Source of the DNA: Alistipes sp.
GTDB taxonomy: Bacteria; Bacteroidota; Bacteroidia; Bacteroidales; Rikenellaceae
Direction: 5' to 3'
DNA length: 64,000 nt
Assembly (NCBI GenBank): GCA_017937125.1
Contig: JAGBEH010000001.1
Location: forward strand, 186,001-250,000
The notes beneath the pieces were generated by a model. The model did not search any database. It was given only the letters and a program-made list of their open reading frames with translations, and was not told the DNA's origin. Position 1 is the stretch's first letter; each line of letters begins with the position of its first letter. The position numbers were made by a program, and so were the translations under genes. Positions 51,984 through 61,339 of the stretch are shown one piece after another.

Positions 51984-53906
51984 CTATTTTTCAATGCTTT
52001 CGAGCCACTCCCGTGCCGAAGCGTCGGACGGCATCCGCCAGTCGCCGCGCGGCGAGAGCGATACCGACCCCACTTTGGGACCGTCGGGTACAGCCGAGCG
52101 CTTGTACTGTTGCGCGAAGAAGCGCCGAATGAATATTTCGAGCCATTTGCGTATGGTCGCGTCGTCGTATCGTCCGCGGAAAGCGTTCCGCGCGAGAAAC
52201 TCGACCTTCGCGGGCGAGAACCCGTAACGCAATATGTTGAAGATGAAAAAGTCGTGCAGTTCGTACGGCCCTACCAGATCTTCGGTCTTCTGTGCGATTT
52301 CGCCGTTGTCGGCGGGCAGGAGTTCGGGGCTTACGGGCGTATCGACCACATCGCGCAGCGCCGCCGCGACTTTCGCGTTCGGTTCATTGTCGGCAACGTT
52401 CGAGACGAGTGCACGTACGAGCGTTTTCGGTATCGAGCAGTTTACGTTGTACATCGACATATGGTCGCCGTTGTATGTCGCCCAACCGAGTGCCGCCTCG
52501 CTCAGATCGCCCGTGCCTATGACCATACCGCCCTCCATATTGGCCGTATCCATAAGTATCTGCGTGCGTTCGCGCGCCTGCGAGTTCTCGTATGCCGCAT
52601 CGCGCCGCGACGGGTCGAGACCTATGTCGGCGAAATGCTGCTCGCACGCCTTGCGGATCGGTATTTCGCGCATAGTTATGCCCAGCTCGTGCATCAGTGT
52701 CAGGGCGTTGTTGTAAGTGCGGTCCGTCGTTCCGAAACCGGGCATCGTGACGCCTATGATACCTTTGCGGTCGAGCCCGAGACGGTCGAATGTCCTGACG
52801 GCGACCAGCAGGGCGAGCGTCGAATCGAGACCTCCAGATATGCCGATTACGGCGCATTTGCACCCCGTGTGCCGTAATCTTTGCGCCAGCCCGAGCGACT
52901 GTATTTCGAAGATTTCGCGGCAATGTTCGTTGCAGCGCGACTTGTTGGACGGAACGAACGGGTGAGCGTCTACCGTACGGTCGAATGCGTGCTTCGTGTC
53001 GGTATCGTTTTCGTATTCTATGGATTCTATCGTGTATTCCTTTTCGAATATCCCCGCCGAGAATGTATTGCGGCGGCGCCGTTCGTTGCCTGTGAGTTCT
53101 ATGTCTATGTCTGCGACCGTCAATCGCTCCCCGTCGGTGAAGCGCTCGCCCGATGCGAGTATGCGCCCGCATTCGGCGATTATCGTGTTGCCCGCGAAAA
53201 CGAGGTCGGTGGATGACTCGCCTTGCCCTGCCGAAGCGTAGACGTAAGCGGTCAGCGTCCGCGCGGACTGCTGCTCTATGAGCTGCCGCAGGTAGTCGTT
53301 TTTGCGTGCCGCTTCGGGCGATGCCGAAAGGTTGAAAATTACCTTCGCGCCGTTCAGCGCCATTTGCGACGACGGCGGTACGGGCACCCATAAATCTTCG
53401 CATATCTCGACGCCGCATCGTACGCCGCCGATGTCGAAGAGCAGGTCGCTGCCGAAGTCTGCATCCTCTCCGCAATAGGTTACGGTCTCCTTTTCGATGC
53501 CCGCGCCCGATGCGAACCAGCGCATCTCGTAAAATTCCGAGTAGTTGGGAATGTTGCTCTTGGGGACGATGCCCGCAATCTCTCCGCCTGCGATTACGGC
53601 GGCGCAATTATAGAGTTTGTCATTCACCGCTACGGGTATGCCTATGACGGCGGTTATAGGTATCTCGGCGCTCGCTTGCACTATCTTTCCTGCGGCTTCT
53701 TCGGCCGCCGCAAGCAGCGCAGACTGGTTGAACAGGTCGCCGCAGGTATAGCCCGTAACCGACAGCTCGGGGAATACCACCGCTTCCGCACCGCGCTCCG
53801 CAGCCTGACGCATCATCGCCGTTATCCGTTCGGCATTGTATCCGCAATCGGCGACGCGTACGTTCGGTACGGCTGCCGCCACTTTCATATATCCGTATTC
53901 GTTCAT
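51984..53906 (-). CDS. nadE: Glutamine-dependent NAD+ synthetase
   Basis: 640 residues, the long two-domain form. The N-terminal nitrilase-like glutaminase (about 1-280) carries its Glu (VFPELSVTGY), Lys (VPKSNIPNYSEFYE) and Cys (CGVEICEDLW). The C-terminal synthetase has the ATP loop VIGISGGLDSTLALL and GTGDLSEAALGWATYNGDHMSMYNVN. It amidates nicotinate adenine dinucleotide using glutamine. Start at 53906 (MNEYGYMKVAAAVP) fits the family; an internal Met7 is less likely. Last gene of the OPT-pepT-nadE operon. Confidence 0.97.
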   Translation of the reverse strand: MNEYGYMKVAAAVPNVRVADCGYNAERITAMMRQAAERGAEAVVFPELSVTGYTCGDLFNQSALLAAAEEAAGKIVQASAEIPITAVIGIPVAVNDKLYNCAAVIAGGEIAGIVPKSNIPNYSEFYEMRWFASGAGIEKETVTYCGEDADFGSDLLFDIGGVRCGVEICEDLWVPVPPSSQMALNGAKVIFNLSASPEAARKNDYLRQLIEQQSARTLTAYVYASAGQGESSTDLVFAGNTIIAECGRILASGERFTDGERLTVADIDIELTGNERRRRNTFSAGIFEKEYTIESIEYENDTDTKHAFDRTVDAHPFVPSNKSRCNEHCREIFEIQSLGLAQRLRHTGCKCAVIGISGGLDSTLALLVAVRTFDRLGLDRKGIIGVTMPGFGTTDRTYNNALTLMHELGITMREIPIRKACEQHFADIGLDPSRRDAAYENSQARERTQILMDTANMEGGMVIGTGDLSEAALGWATYNGDHMSMYNVNCSIPKTLVRALVSNVADNEPNAKVAAALRDVVDTPVSPELLPADNGEIAQKTEDLVGPYELHDFFIFNILRYGFSPAKVEFLARNAFRGRYDDATIRKWLEIFIRRFFAQQYKRSAVPDGPKVGSVSLSPRGDWRMPSDASAREWLESIEK

Positions 53907-53955
53907 ATACGAATGTCGTTTTTCTGTTTATCGGGCACCGCGTCGCCCGCCCGTC

Positions 53956-55173
53956 CTATTTCGCCCAAAGTTTCGCGAGATTGATGATGACCTTTACCGC
54001 CTTTTGCATCGAGTCGAGCGAGCAATACTCGAATTTGCCGTGAAAATTCATCCCGCCTGCGAAGATGTTGGGGCAGGGCAGCCCCATAAACGACAGGCGA
54101 GCACCGTCCGTGCCGCCGCGTATGGGACGCACTATCGGCTGTACGTCGGCCTCGCGCATCGCTTCGAGAGCCTTGTCTATCACCTGCGGATGCGGCTCGA
54201 CCATCTTGCGCATATTGTAGTACTGGTCTTTGAGCGTCAGCGTAATGGTCTCCTTGCCGTATCTCTTTTGCAGCAGATCGACGCAGCTCCATATATAGAC
54301 CTTCTTCTCCTCGAACTTCTCGGCGTCGTGGTCGCGTATGATGTAGCTTACCTGCGCCTGCTCGACGGTGCCGTTGAAACCCACGCAGTGGTAGAATCCC
54401 TCGTAACCATCCGTAAATTCGGGACGCTGGTTGCAGGGGAGCATCGAGTTGAGCTCGCAGGCGACCTCTATGGCGTTTATCATCTTGTTCTTGGCATACC
54501 CGGGGTGTACGTTGCGCCCCTGCACGGTGATCTTAGCCGATGCGGCGTTGAAGTTCTCGTACTCCAACTCGCCCTCGAAGCCGCCGTCCATCGTGTAGGC
54601 GAAGTCGGCGCCGAATGCCGCTACGTCGAAAAAATCGACCCCGCGGCCTATCTCCTCGTCGGGCGTGAAGCCTATGCGGATCCTGCCGTGCGGAATTTCG
54701 GGATGCGTCATAAGATACTCCGCAGCCGTCATAATCTCCGCTATGCCCGCCTTGTCGTCGGCACCCAAGAGCGTCGTGCCGTCGGTGTGGATAAGCGTGT
54801 GGCCGACGAACGATTTCAACTCCGGAAAGTCGGCGACGCGCATCGTCAGCGCATTGTTCAGAACTATGTCGCTGCCGTCGTAGTTCTCGATGATGCGCGG
54901 TTTGACATCGGCGCCGCTCATATCGGGCGACGTGTCCGCGTGGGCGATGAACCCTATGACGGGGGCGTTTTCGCAACCTTTACTCGCAGGTATCGTACCC
55001 ATAGCGTAGCCGTATTTGTCGATCGATACGTCGGTCAGCCCGAGCGACCTCATCTCCTCGACGAGCATATTCAGCAGGTCGAACTGTTTGGACGTCGAGG
55101 GGAAAGTTTCGCTCTCCTCGTTCGACTGCGTGTCGATCGCGACGTATTTCAGAAATCTCTCTTTAAGTTCCAT
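53956..55173 (-). CDS. pepT: Peptidase T (tripeptide aminopeptidase)
   Basis: 405 residues, M20 dizinc peptidase. Metal and catalytic motifs: FIAHADTSPDMSG, LLGADDKAGIAEIM, GFTPDEEIGRGVDFFD, and the Asp/His stretch at GGFEGELEYENFNAAS and RGGTDGARLSFMGLPCPN. It cleaves N-terminal residues from tripeptides in the cytoplasm. It starts three bases after the OPT transporter stop, a sensible import-plus-hydrolysis pairing. nadE follows 49 bases later. Confidence 0.97.
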   Translation of the reverse strand: MELKERFLKYVAIDTQSNEESETFPSTSKQFDLLNMLVEEMRSLGLTDVSIDKYGYAMGTIPASKGCENAPVIGFIAHADTSPDMSGADVKPRIIENYDGSDIVLNNALTMRVADFPELKSFVGHTLIHTDGTTLLGADDKAGIAEIMTAAEYLMTHPEIPHGRIRIGFTPDEEIGRGVDFFDVAAFGADFAYTMDGGFEGELEYENFNAASAKITVQGRNVHPGYAKNKMINAIEVACELNSMLPCNQRPEFTDGYEGFYHCVGFNGTVEQAQVSYIIRDHDAEKFEEKKVYIWSCVDLLQKRYGKETITLTLKDQYYNMRKMVEPHPQVIDKALEAMREADVQPIVRPIRGGTDGARLSFMGLPCPNIFAGGMNFHGKFEYCSLDSMQKAVKVIINLAKLWAK

Positions 55174-55176
55174 ATT

Positions 55177-57114
55177 CTATTCCTCTTTTTTAGCTTTCAG
55201 GGTGTGAACGGTGAAGTATGCGATAAGGGCTATGTAGACCGCAAGCGCAGTCCATTCGGCTGCATTGGATGCCGCCCAGTCGGCCATCCTCCAGTCTATC
55301 TCCGCAAAGTTGAGTATCGCGCTGACTACGCCCATAAGCGCTCCGCCCGCTATGAAGCCCGACGCAATGAGCGTACCGCGATCGAGCCGCGCCTTGTTCA
55401 GCGCCTCGTCTTTCGAGCGTGATGTTACGAACCACGCGACCAGACCGCCCACCACGAGCGGCGCGTTCAGCGACATCGGGATGAACATCCCGAGTGCGAA
55501 TGCCAGCGCGGGAACGCCTATCGCCGTGAGCATCAGCGCCAATGCGGCACCTGCGAAATAGAGTATCCAAGGCGTTTCGCCGCCCTCCATAAGGGGTTTG
55601 ATAACGGCCGCCATAGCATTGGCCTGCGGAGCCGTCAGGGCGTTTTCGCCTACGAAACCGTAGGTCTTGTTGAGGATTATCATTACGCCCGCAACGGTTG
55701 CGGCCGAAACTATCGTGCCCAAGAATTTCCACGTCTCCTGCTTGCGCGGGGTGGTTCCGAGCCAGTATCCGATCTTGAGGTCGGTGATGAAACCTCCCGC
55801 CATCGAGAGTGCCGTGCATACCACGCCGCCGATGATGAGTGCGGCGGTCATTCCGACCGTGCCGTTAAGTCCTATGCTGACGAGCACGAGCGAACTCAAT
55901 ATCAATGTCATAAGCGTCATTCCCGAGACGGGGTTAGAGCCTACGATGGCTATCGCATTTGCCGCTACGGTGGTGAAGAGGAAAGCTATGACGAAGACTA
56001 TGAGCGTGCCTACGGCTGTCTGCATCCAGTTGTCGAGAATGCCGAACTGGAAGAAGAATACGATTGCCGCCAGTGCGGCGATGATTATCGACAAAATCGT
56101 CTTCATCGGCAAATCGCGCTCGGTGCGGCTCTCTTCGGTTACGGATTTCTTGCTGCCCAACTCCTTGAAAGCCAATCCTGCGGCCTGCTTGATTATGCCT
56201 GACTGGCGGATTATGCCTATGAGTCCCGCCATAGCTATGCCGCCGATGCCTATCGGTCGGCCGTACATCGCGAAGAGTTCGGTCGGGCTCAGCGCTGCGG
56301 CATCGGCCGATGCGTAGCCGACGAGCGGAACGATAAGGAACCATACCAGACACGAACCCGCAGTGATTATGACGGCGTATTTGAGACCTATTATGTAGCC
56401 CAGACCGAGCAGCGTCGCACCCGTATTGAGCGAGAATTCGACCTTGAAACGGTCGGCGACCATAGTGCCCCAGCCGCAGATGCGTGTCGATACGTTCTCC
56501 GCCCACGCGCCGAATGTCGAGACGGCGAAGTCGTAGAGACCGCCGATAAGTCCCGCAACGGCGAGTATTACGGTCTGTTTGCCGCCTTTTTCACCCGATA
56601 CGAGGACTTCGGTGGTTGCCGTAGCTTCGGGGAACGGGTATTTGCCGTGCATCTCCTTGACGAAATATTTGCGGAACGGAATGAGCAGCGTTATGCCCAG
56701 AATGCCGCCCAACAGCGACGAGAGGAATACTTGGTAGAATTGCGCTTCGAGCCCGAGAATGTAGAGGGCGGGCAGCGTGAAAATAGCCCCCGCGACGATA
56801 ACACCCGAGCAGGCGCCTATGGATTGTATGATGACGTTTTCGCCGAGCATATTCTTCTTGCCCCGCAGATTGCCGACGCCTACCGCTATTATGGCTATCG
56901 GTATGGCGGCCTCGAATACCTGTCCGACCTTCAGGCCGAGAAATGCCGCGGCTGCGGAGAAGACGACGGCCATAATGACACCCATCGTCACCGAATAGGG
57001 CGTCGCTTCGGCAGGAGTGCTTGCTGCGGGCATCATCGGTTCGTAGACCTCTCCCTGCCTGAGTTCGCGATAGGCGTTTTCGGGCAGGGACGGGAGTTGC
57101 TTGTTCTGTTCCAT
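55177..57114 (-). CDS. OPT-family oligopeptide transporter
   Basis: 645 residues from the ATG at 57114 (MEQNKQLPSLPENAYREL); the in-frame extension upstream covers the promoter. About 14-16 membrane segments. Typical OPT features are TPYSVTMGVIMAVVFSAAAAFLGLKVGQVFEA, GANVIIQ-like GENVIIQSIGACSGVIVAGAIF, PFRKYFVKEMHGKYPFPEATATTEVLVSG (the NPG/PFPE-type region) and GNPVSGMTL-like GSNPVSGMTLMTLI. Likely imports short peptides, or siderophore-like conjugates in some relatives. Operon with pepT and nadE. Confidence 0.93.
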   Translation of the reverse strand: MEQNKQLPSLPENAYRELRQGEVYEPMMPAASTPAEATPYSVTMGVIMAVVFSAAAAFLGLKVGQVFEAAIPIAIIAVGVGNLRGKKNMLGENVIIQSIGACSGVIVAGAIFTLPALYILGLEAQFYQVFLSSLLGGILGITLLIPFRKYFVKEMHGKYPFPEATATTEVLVSGEKGGKQTVILAVAGLIGGLYDFAVSTFGAWAENVSTRICGWGTMVADRFKVEFSLNTGATLLGLGYIIGLKYAVIITAGSCLVWFLIVPLVGYASADAAALSPTELFAMYGRPIGIGGIAMAGLIGIIRQSGIIKQAAGLAFKELGSKKSVTEESRTERDLPMKTILSIIIAALAAIVFFFQFGILDNWMQTAVGTLIVFVIAFLFTTVAANAIAIVGSNPVSGMTLMTLILSSLVLVSIGLNGTVGMTAALIIGGVVCTALSMAGGFITDLKIGYWLGTTPRKQETWKFLGTIVSAATVAGVMIILNKTYGFVGENALTAPQANAMAAVIKPLMEGGETPWILYFAGAALALMLTAIGVPALAFALGMFIPMSLNAPLVVGGLVAWFVTSRSKDEALNKARLDRGTLIASGFIAGGALMGVVSAILNFAEIDWRMADWAASNAAEWTALAVYIALIAYFTVHTLKAKKEE

Positions 57115-57143
57115 ATCGAGTTCGAATTGTAGTTTACTATCCG

Positions 57144-57151
57144 CAAAAATA
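57144..57151 (-). promoter_or_regulatory. -7 element for the OPT-pepT-nadE operon
   Basis: TATTTTTG on the minus strand, 29 bases before the start codon. The rest of the 57152-57329 spacer holds two copies of AAAATAGTCGT and a weak CTCCGT/ACGGAG hairpin, but no convincing plus-strand promoter. Confidence 0.6.
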
Positions 57152-57329
57152 TTAAAAATATGGAAACTGTATGCAACAAGGTGCAAAGTAAAACATATTC
57201 TCCGTCGTAAAATAGTCGTACGGAGCGGCTTTGTGCGAAAATAGTCGTCGTCGCGTTCGGTTTTCGGTTTTCGTGTGTCTTTAATAATAGAGAATTAAAA
57301 CCTTTTAACTGCTAAACTTCATCATTATT

Positions 57330-59720
57330 ATGAAAACACAACCGTTTTTTGCGCATATCGCGAGGACCGTTTTTGCGGTCGCGGCGATGTTGTCGGTCGG
57401 AATGCTCTCTTCGTGTAAGGACGATGACGGTACGGGTGCCGATACGGAGCCTTTCTTCGAACTCTCGGATGAGGGCGGCACCCCCGTTTCCTCGTACGGA
57501 TTCTCGGGCGACGGCGGCGAGGTCTCTTTTGCCGTCGAGTCCGACGGCAGGTGGGAGATACTGCCCGTCGAGGAGTATGGCTGGCTCACGTTGTCCCCTT
57601 CGGCAGGCGACGGCAATGGTCGGATAACGTTGGTGGCCGATCCCAATCTCGGCGACAAGGCGCGGGAGGCGGTATTCGGAATTACGCTCGACGGCGCGGT
57701 TCTGCCGTCGTTCGATGTTACGCAGGCGGCGGCCGACGGTGTACCGGCGTTCGAGGTCGCTGCGAGCTGCGAGAAGGTCGCTGCCGAGGGCGGCGATGTG
57801 ACGCTGACGATAACTACCGCGCTCGACGAGTGGGACTGTGCGGTCGAGCCGTCGGGGATTTTTACGGAGAAGGCTCGGACGGCCGAGAGTCTGACGCTGA
57901 CCGTCGGCAAGAACGAATCCGTGCACGAACGGCGCGCGTCGGTCGTGTTTACGTCGCCTGTGCATTCGGGATTGCGCAAGGAGGTTGAGGTAGTGCAGGC
58001 TGCCGAGTCGCTCGACCTGCTTTTGGACGTAAGGTTCGCCAATGACGGTACTGCCGAGGACGTGTCGCCCTTGAAAAGTTCCGTAGAGGTCCTTTCCAGC
58101 CCGTTGATGACGACATATTATCACGATGTTTTCGGCGGGTATGCCGCGCGTTTCAACAATACGCCCGCAGTCGATACCAAGACGGGATTTTACAGAATAT
58201 CATATGCAGGCAACAAGCAGTTCTCCGACGGGCTGGCGGGCGGACATTCGCTCGAGGCCGTGTTTATGCTGGCTGTGGATCCGATGAAAAAGGAGCTCAA
58301 GATGTTGAGTTCGATGCAGTCGGGCGGTACGGGGCTTATGATAGACAAGGTCGAGGACCAGATTACGTTCCTGCCGTATGTGGGCGGCTCGTATGTCTGG
58401 ACCCGCAGCGGCGTGGTGCCGAAAAAGGGCGAGTATTATCATGTCGTAGGCGTGTGGGATAAGGACAAAGGCGAAACGCGCATCTATGTGAACGGCGAGA
58501 AGAGGGCGTCGATGCCCGTCAGCGGCGATTATAAACCTGTTGCGGATGCCGTGTGCCAGGCTTTTACCGTCGGAGCCGACCCGGGTGCGGGCGGCAAGGG
58601 TTCGAATGCGTGGAACGGCGATGTACTGCTGTCGCGCGTATACGGCCGTGCGCTGTCGGACGATGCGGTCGGGGAGTTGTGGCGCGATGTCGCGGACAGA
58701 ATGCCGTCGGCCAATACGCTTTCCGTTTCCGATGCGGCGTTCCTGTCCGACATAACAGTATCTGCGGGGATGACGTACAATATCGCGGGTAAAGGTTTCG
58801 CCGACGGCGACAGGATACGTTTCGAGTCTCTTTCCGATGCCGACCGCAAATACACCGCGGAGACAGTGAAAGGCGAGTTGTCGTTGAAGACGGTCATTCC
58901 GTCCGATTTCGTCGGCGATACGTACCGTCTGGTGCTGGTGCGCGACGGGCAGATGTGCCCGCTCGGAACGGCGAAACTGAATGTCGCTGCGGGGGCGGCC
59001 GCTGTCAGGATGCCCGAGGTGGTCGCGCATCGCGGGTTCCACCGCGACGGCGTGGCTGCGGAGAATTCCATAGGCTCGTTGGCTGCGGCACAGAACATCG
59101 GCGCTTTCGGCTCGGAAATGGACGTGTGGATAACTGCGGACGACGTACTTGTGGTGCATCACGACAAGAGCATAGGCGGCAAGACCATACAGAATGCGAC
59201 GTATGACGAGATAAAGGATATCGAGATCGGCGGCGGGGAGGTTATTCCCACATTCGAGGCCTACCTCGAGCAGGCGAAGAAATCGGCGGCGACCAAACTC
59301 GTCGTGGAGATCAAGTCGCATAGCGATGCCGCGAAGAATGCCCGTGCCTGCGATGCTCTGCTCGCAATGGTCGGGGAGCACGGAATGGAGAGCCGTGTCG
59401 AGTACATAGCTTTCAATTACGATACCTGCAAACGGCTGGTCGGCCTTGTCCCCGAGGGTACGCTCGTGGGGTATCTCAACGGCGACAAGACTCCCGCCGA
59501 GCTGGCGGCGGACGGCATTACGGCTATGGACTATAAGGCGGCCGTATTGCTGGAGCATCCCGAGTGGGTGGCGCAGGCGCATGACAACGGTCTGATTGTC
59601 AATGTGTGGGTCGCCAATACGGTGCAGGATATGTTGAAATTCATATCGCTCGGAGTAGATTATATCTCGACCGATAATCCCGATATGCTCCAAAATCTGA
59701 TCGAGGCCTTGAGCGAGTAG
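57330..59720 (+). CDS. Lipoprotein with BACON-like, LamG-like and glycerophosphodiesterase domains
   Basis: 796 residues with lipobox LSSC (Cys29). Two BACON-type domains (about 40-135, with ILPVEEYGWLTLSPSAG, and 140-225), a LamG/concanavalin-like domain (about 230-450, FRISYAGNK-like start; YYHVVGVWDKDKGETRIYVNGEK), an IPT/TIG-like strand region (about 462-555), then a complete GDPD barrel: VVAHRGFHRDGVAAENS (His567, Arg568), GSEMDVWITADDVLVVHHD (Glu596, Asp598, His611), KLVVEIKSH, and GVDYISTDNPD at the end. It should hydrolyse glycerophosphodiesters at the cell surface, with the beta domains binding glycan or acting as spacers. Monocistronic. Confidence 0.9.
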   Translation: MKTQPFFAHIARTVFAVAAMLSVGMLSSCKDDDGTGADTEPFFELSDEGGTPVSSYGFSGDGGEVSFAVESDGRWEILPVEEYGWLTLSPSAGDGNGRITLVADPNLGDKAREAVFGITLDGAVLPSFDVTQAAADGVPAFEVAASCEKVAAEGGDVTLTITTALDEWDCAVEPSGIFTEKARTAESLTLTVGKNESVHERRASVVFTSPVHSGLRKEVEVVQAAESLDLLLDVRFANDGTAEDVSPLKSSVEVLSSPLMTTYYHDVFGGYAARFNNTPAVDTKTGFYRISYAGNKQFSDGLAGGHSLEAVFMLAVDPMKKELKMLSSMQSGGTGLMIDKVEDQITFLPYVGGSYVWTRSGVVPKKGEYYHVVGVWDKDKGETRIYVNGEKRASMPVSGDYKPVADAVCQAFTVGADPGAGGKGSNAWNGDVLLSRVYGRALSDDAVGELWRDVADRMPSANTLSVSDAAFLSDITVSAGMTYNIAGKGFADGDRIRFESLSDADRKYTAETVKGELSLKTVIPSDFVGDTYRLVLVRDGQMCPLGTAKLNVAAGAAAVRMPEVVAHRGFHRDGVAAENSIGSLAAAQNIGAFGSEMDVWITADDVLVVHHDKSIGGKTIQNATYDEIKDIEIGGGEVIPTFEAYLEQAKKSAATKLVVEIKSHSDAAKNARACDALLAMVGEHGMESRVEYIAFNYDTCKRLVGLVPEGTLVGYLNGDKTPAELAADGITAMDYKAAVLLEHPEWVAQAHDNGLIVNVWVANTVQDMLKFISLGVDYISTDNPDMLQNLIEALSE

Positions 59721-59797
59721 CTGCGGCAGCGGCGTGGCCGACCGTCTCGGGGCGGGTATAGGCCGTGGCTTAAGGCGCAGGATGTGCGGCAAACAGT

Positions 59798-59835
59798 ATT
59801 CACCTCCGTAGAATATACCTGCGGAGGTGAATTTT
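59798..59835 (+). terminator. Terminator after the GDPD gene
   Basis: ATTCACCTCCG pairs with CGGAGGTGAAT, followed by TTTTG, 78 bases past the stop codon. Confidence 0.75.
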
Positions 59836-59881
59836 GTTTTCGGACGTTAGTCCGTCACGTTTTGCCGTCGGTATGCGTCCG

Positions 59882-60634
59882 TCAGTCGAGCAGGCCGTGC
59901 ATCGAGGCATAGCGTATGGCCTCCATCGAGTTGTCCGCATTCAGCTTTTCGAGGATGCGCTGACGGTGGGTATTGACCGTATGTACGCTTAAGGAGAGTT
60001 TGGCGGCTATCTCCTTGCTCAACATACCTTTGCCTACGAGTTGCAGGATTTCGCGCTCGCGAACGGACAATACGGGTTGTTCGTTTTGTATGGACGACGA
60101 TTGCCATTGCCTGTACACCTCCCCTGTCTTGTAATTGACCAAGCAGTTGCGCACTCCGTTTTTCGCCCGTTGGTCGGGCGAAATGTCGAGCGTGCTCAAT
60201 GTAAGCCATACATCGCCGTGTCGGTCGAATTCGAGTATCTGGAACTGCTCGATCACCCGAACGCACCCTTGCACGGTATTTATGCGATATTCGTTTATCA
60301 TCTTTATATCGCGTGCCGTCTCTTTGTGTTCGTTTGCGAAACGGACACCTTCGGCGCCGAGACGGTCGAGATCTTCGATGTCGTCGGGATGGATGTGCTT
60401 CGTGAAATATTCCGCATCTTCGCGCTCTATGGCCGCGAGGTCGTACCCGAACAGTTCCGTGAAATTGTACGATACGAAGGCGTGACGACGGCGGTGAGAG
60501 TCGAATACGGTAATGCCGCAGCCTGATATTTCGGCAATAGTCTTGAGCCGTTCGATATGATGGCCGAGGATGGTATAGTCGGGACCTTCGTCGTGAAGCT
60601 GCCGCAGGGGGTCGCCGTATGTCGGATAGTTCAT
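59882..60634 (-). CDS. PAS domain LuxR-type transcriptional regulator
   Basis: 250 residues. Residues about 30-160 form a PAS-like fold (GITVFDSHRRRHAFVSYNF, LFGYDLAAIE, FTKHIHPDDIEDL, LEFDRHGDVWLTLSTLDIS), as in signal-sensing modules. The C-terminal LuxR HTH (about 188-248) reads LSVREREILQLVGKGMLSKEIAAKLSLSVHT, TVNTHRQRILEKLNADNS. Its promoter (60688-60695) overlaps that of the divergent outer-membrane barrel gene, making that gene the obvious candidate target. Signal unknown. Confidence 0.9.
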   Translation of the reverse strand: MNYPTYGDPLRQLHDEGPDYTILGHHIERLKTIAEISGCGITVFDSHRRRHAFVSYNFTELFGYDLAAIEREDAEYFTKHIHPDDIEDLDRLGAEGVRFANEHKETARDIKMINEYRINTVQGCVRVIEQFQILEFDRHGDVWLTLSTLDISPDQRAKNGVRNCLVNYKTGEVYRQWQSSSIQNEQPVLSVREREILQLVGKGMLSKEIAAKLSLSVHTVNTHRQRILEKLNADNSMEAIRYASMHGLLD

Positions 60635-60674
60635 TTAATGAATTTTCAGTATTGCGGTATATTGCCGCCGCCCG

Positions 60675-60682
60675 TAATTTTG
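60675..60682 (+). promoter_or_regulatory. -7 element for the outer-membrane barrel gene
   Basis: TAATTTTG with TTG at 60652-60654 (20-base spacer), 27 bases before the start codon: a good full promoter match. Confidence 0.7.
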
Positions 60683-60687
60683 CAGCA

Positions 60688-60695
60688 CAAAGTTA
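60688..60695 (-). promoter_or_regulatory. -7 element for the PAS-LuxR regulator
   Basis: TAACTTTG on the minus strand. It reads toward and across the plus-strand -7 element at 60675-60682. Confidence 0.6.
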
Positions 60696-60709
60696 ATATT
60701 TTTTACGGT

Positions 60710-61258
60710 ATGAAAAAATCTGTATTTACATTGCTGCTGCTTTTTACGGCACTCGGAGCTTCGGCTCAATTCCACGCAGACCTGCGTGTCGGCGCTGCTG
60801 CCTCTACATTCGGAGACGAACACCTCAAGATGGGATTCCGCGGAGGTGTAGGCTTGTCGTATCTGTTCACGAAACATTGGGGCTTGCGGACGGGACTGTA
60901 TTATTCAAACAAAGGTATGACACGGTCCAACAACGTTTTCAACTACTCTTCCGACAAGGCCGCACGACTTTCGTATCTCGACCTGCCCGTTGAGGCCGTC
61001 GCCCGTTTCGGTATGTCGCCGCGTTCGGCATTCGAGATACACGGGGGCGTATACGTGGCTTGTTGTGTGATAGACAAGATGCCTTCGACAGTCGATTACA
61101 AGGCACGGCGGATAGATACCGGGGTCGGTGCGGGCTTCGATTTTGTCGTCGGGCATTTCATTGTCGGCCCCGAAATACAGTACGGCCTTACGCGGCTTAC
61201 GACTTCGGGCAATAACCATAACATAACCTATGCCCTTACGCTCGGCTGCCGTTTTTGA
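60710..61258 (+). CDS. Small outer-membrane beta-barrel protein (PorT-like)
   Basis: 182 residues from the ATG at 60710; the frame runs further upstream but through the promoter. Signal peptide MKKSVFTLLLLFTALGASA cleaved before QFHADL. The mature part shows alternating hydrophobic strands with Gly/aromatic girdles (GFRGGVGLSYLFTKHWGLRTGLYYSNKG-type; YLDLPVEAVARFG; ITYALTLGCRF) and ends in Phe, as expected for a barrel inserted by BAM. This matches the Bacteroidetes outer-membrane beta-barrel (PorT/OMP_b-brl) group of about eight strands. Function unknown. Confidence 0.88.
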   Translation: MKKSVFTLLLLFTALGASAQFHADLRVGAAASTFGDEHLKMGFRGGVGLSYLFTKHWGLRTGLYYSNKGMTRSNNVFNYSSDKAARLSYLDLPVEAVARFGMSPRSAFEIHGGVYVACCVIDKMPSTVDYKARRIDTGVGAGFDFVVGHFIVGPEIQYGLTRLTTSGNNHNITYALTLGCRF

Positions 61259-61285
61259 GTGCCGCAGTAAAACACCGCCCGAAAT

Positions 61286-61324
61286 ATTTATCGCCGTCCG
61301 AAGCAGTTTCGGACGGCGATAAAT
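61286..61324. terminator. Bidirectional terminator
   Basis: ATTTATCGCCGTCCGAA and its perfect complement around GCAGT, between the convergent barrel and GH13 genes. Confidence 0.9.
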
Positions 61325-61339
61325 CTATAGGTACGATGT

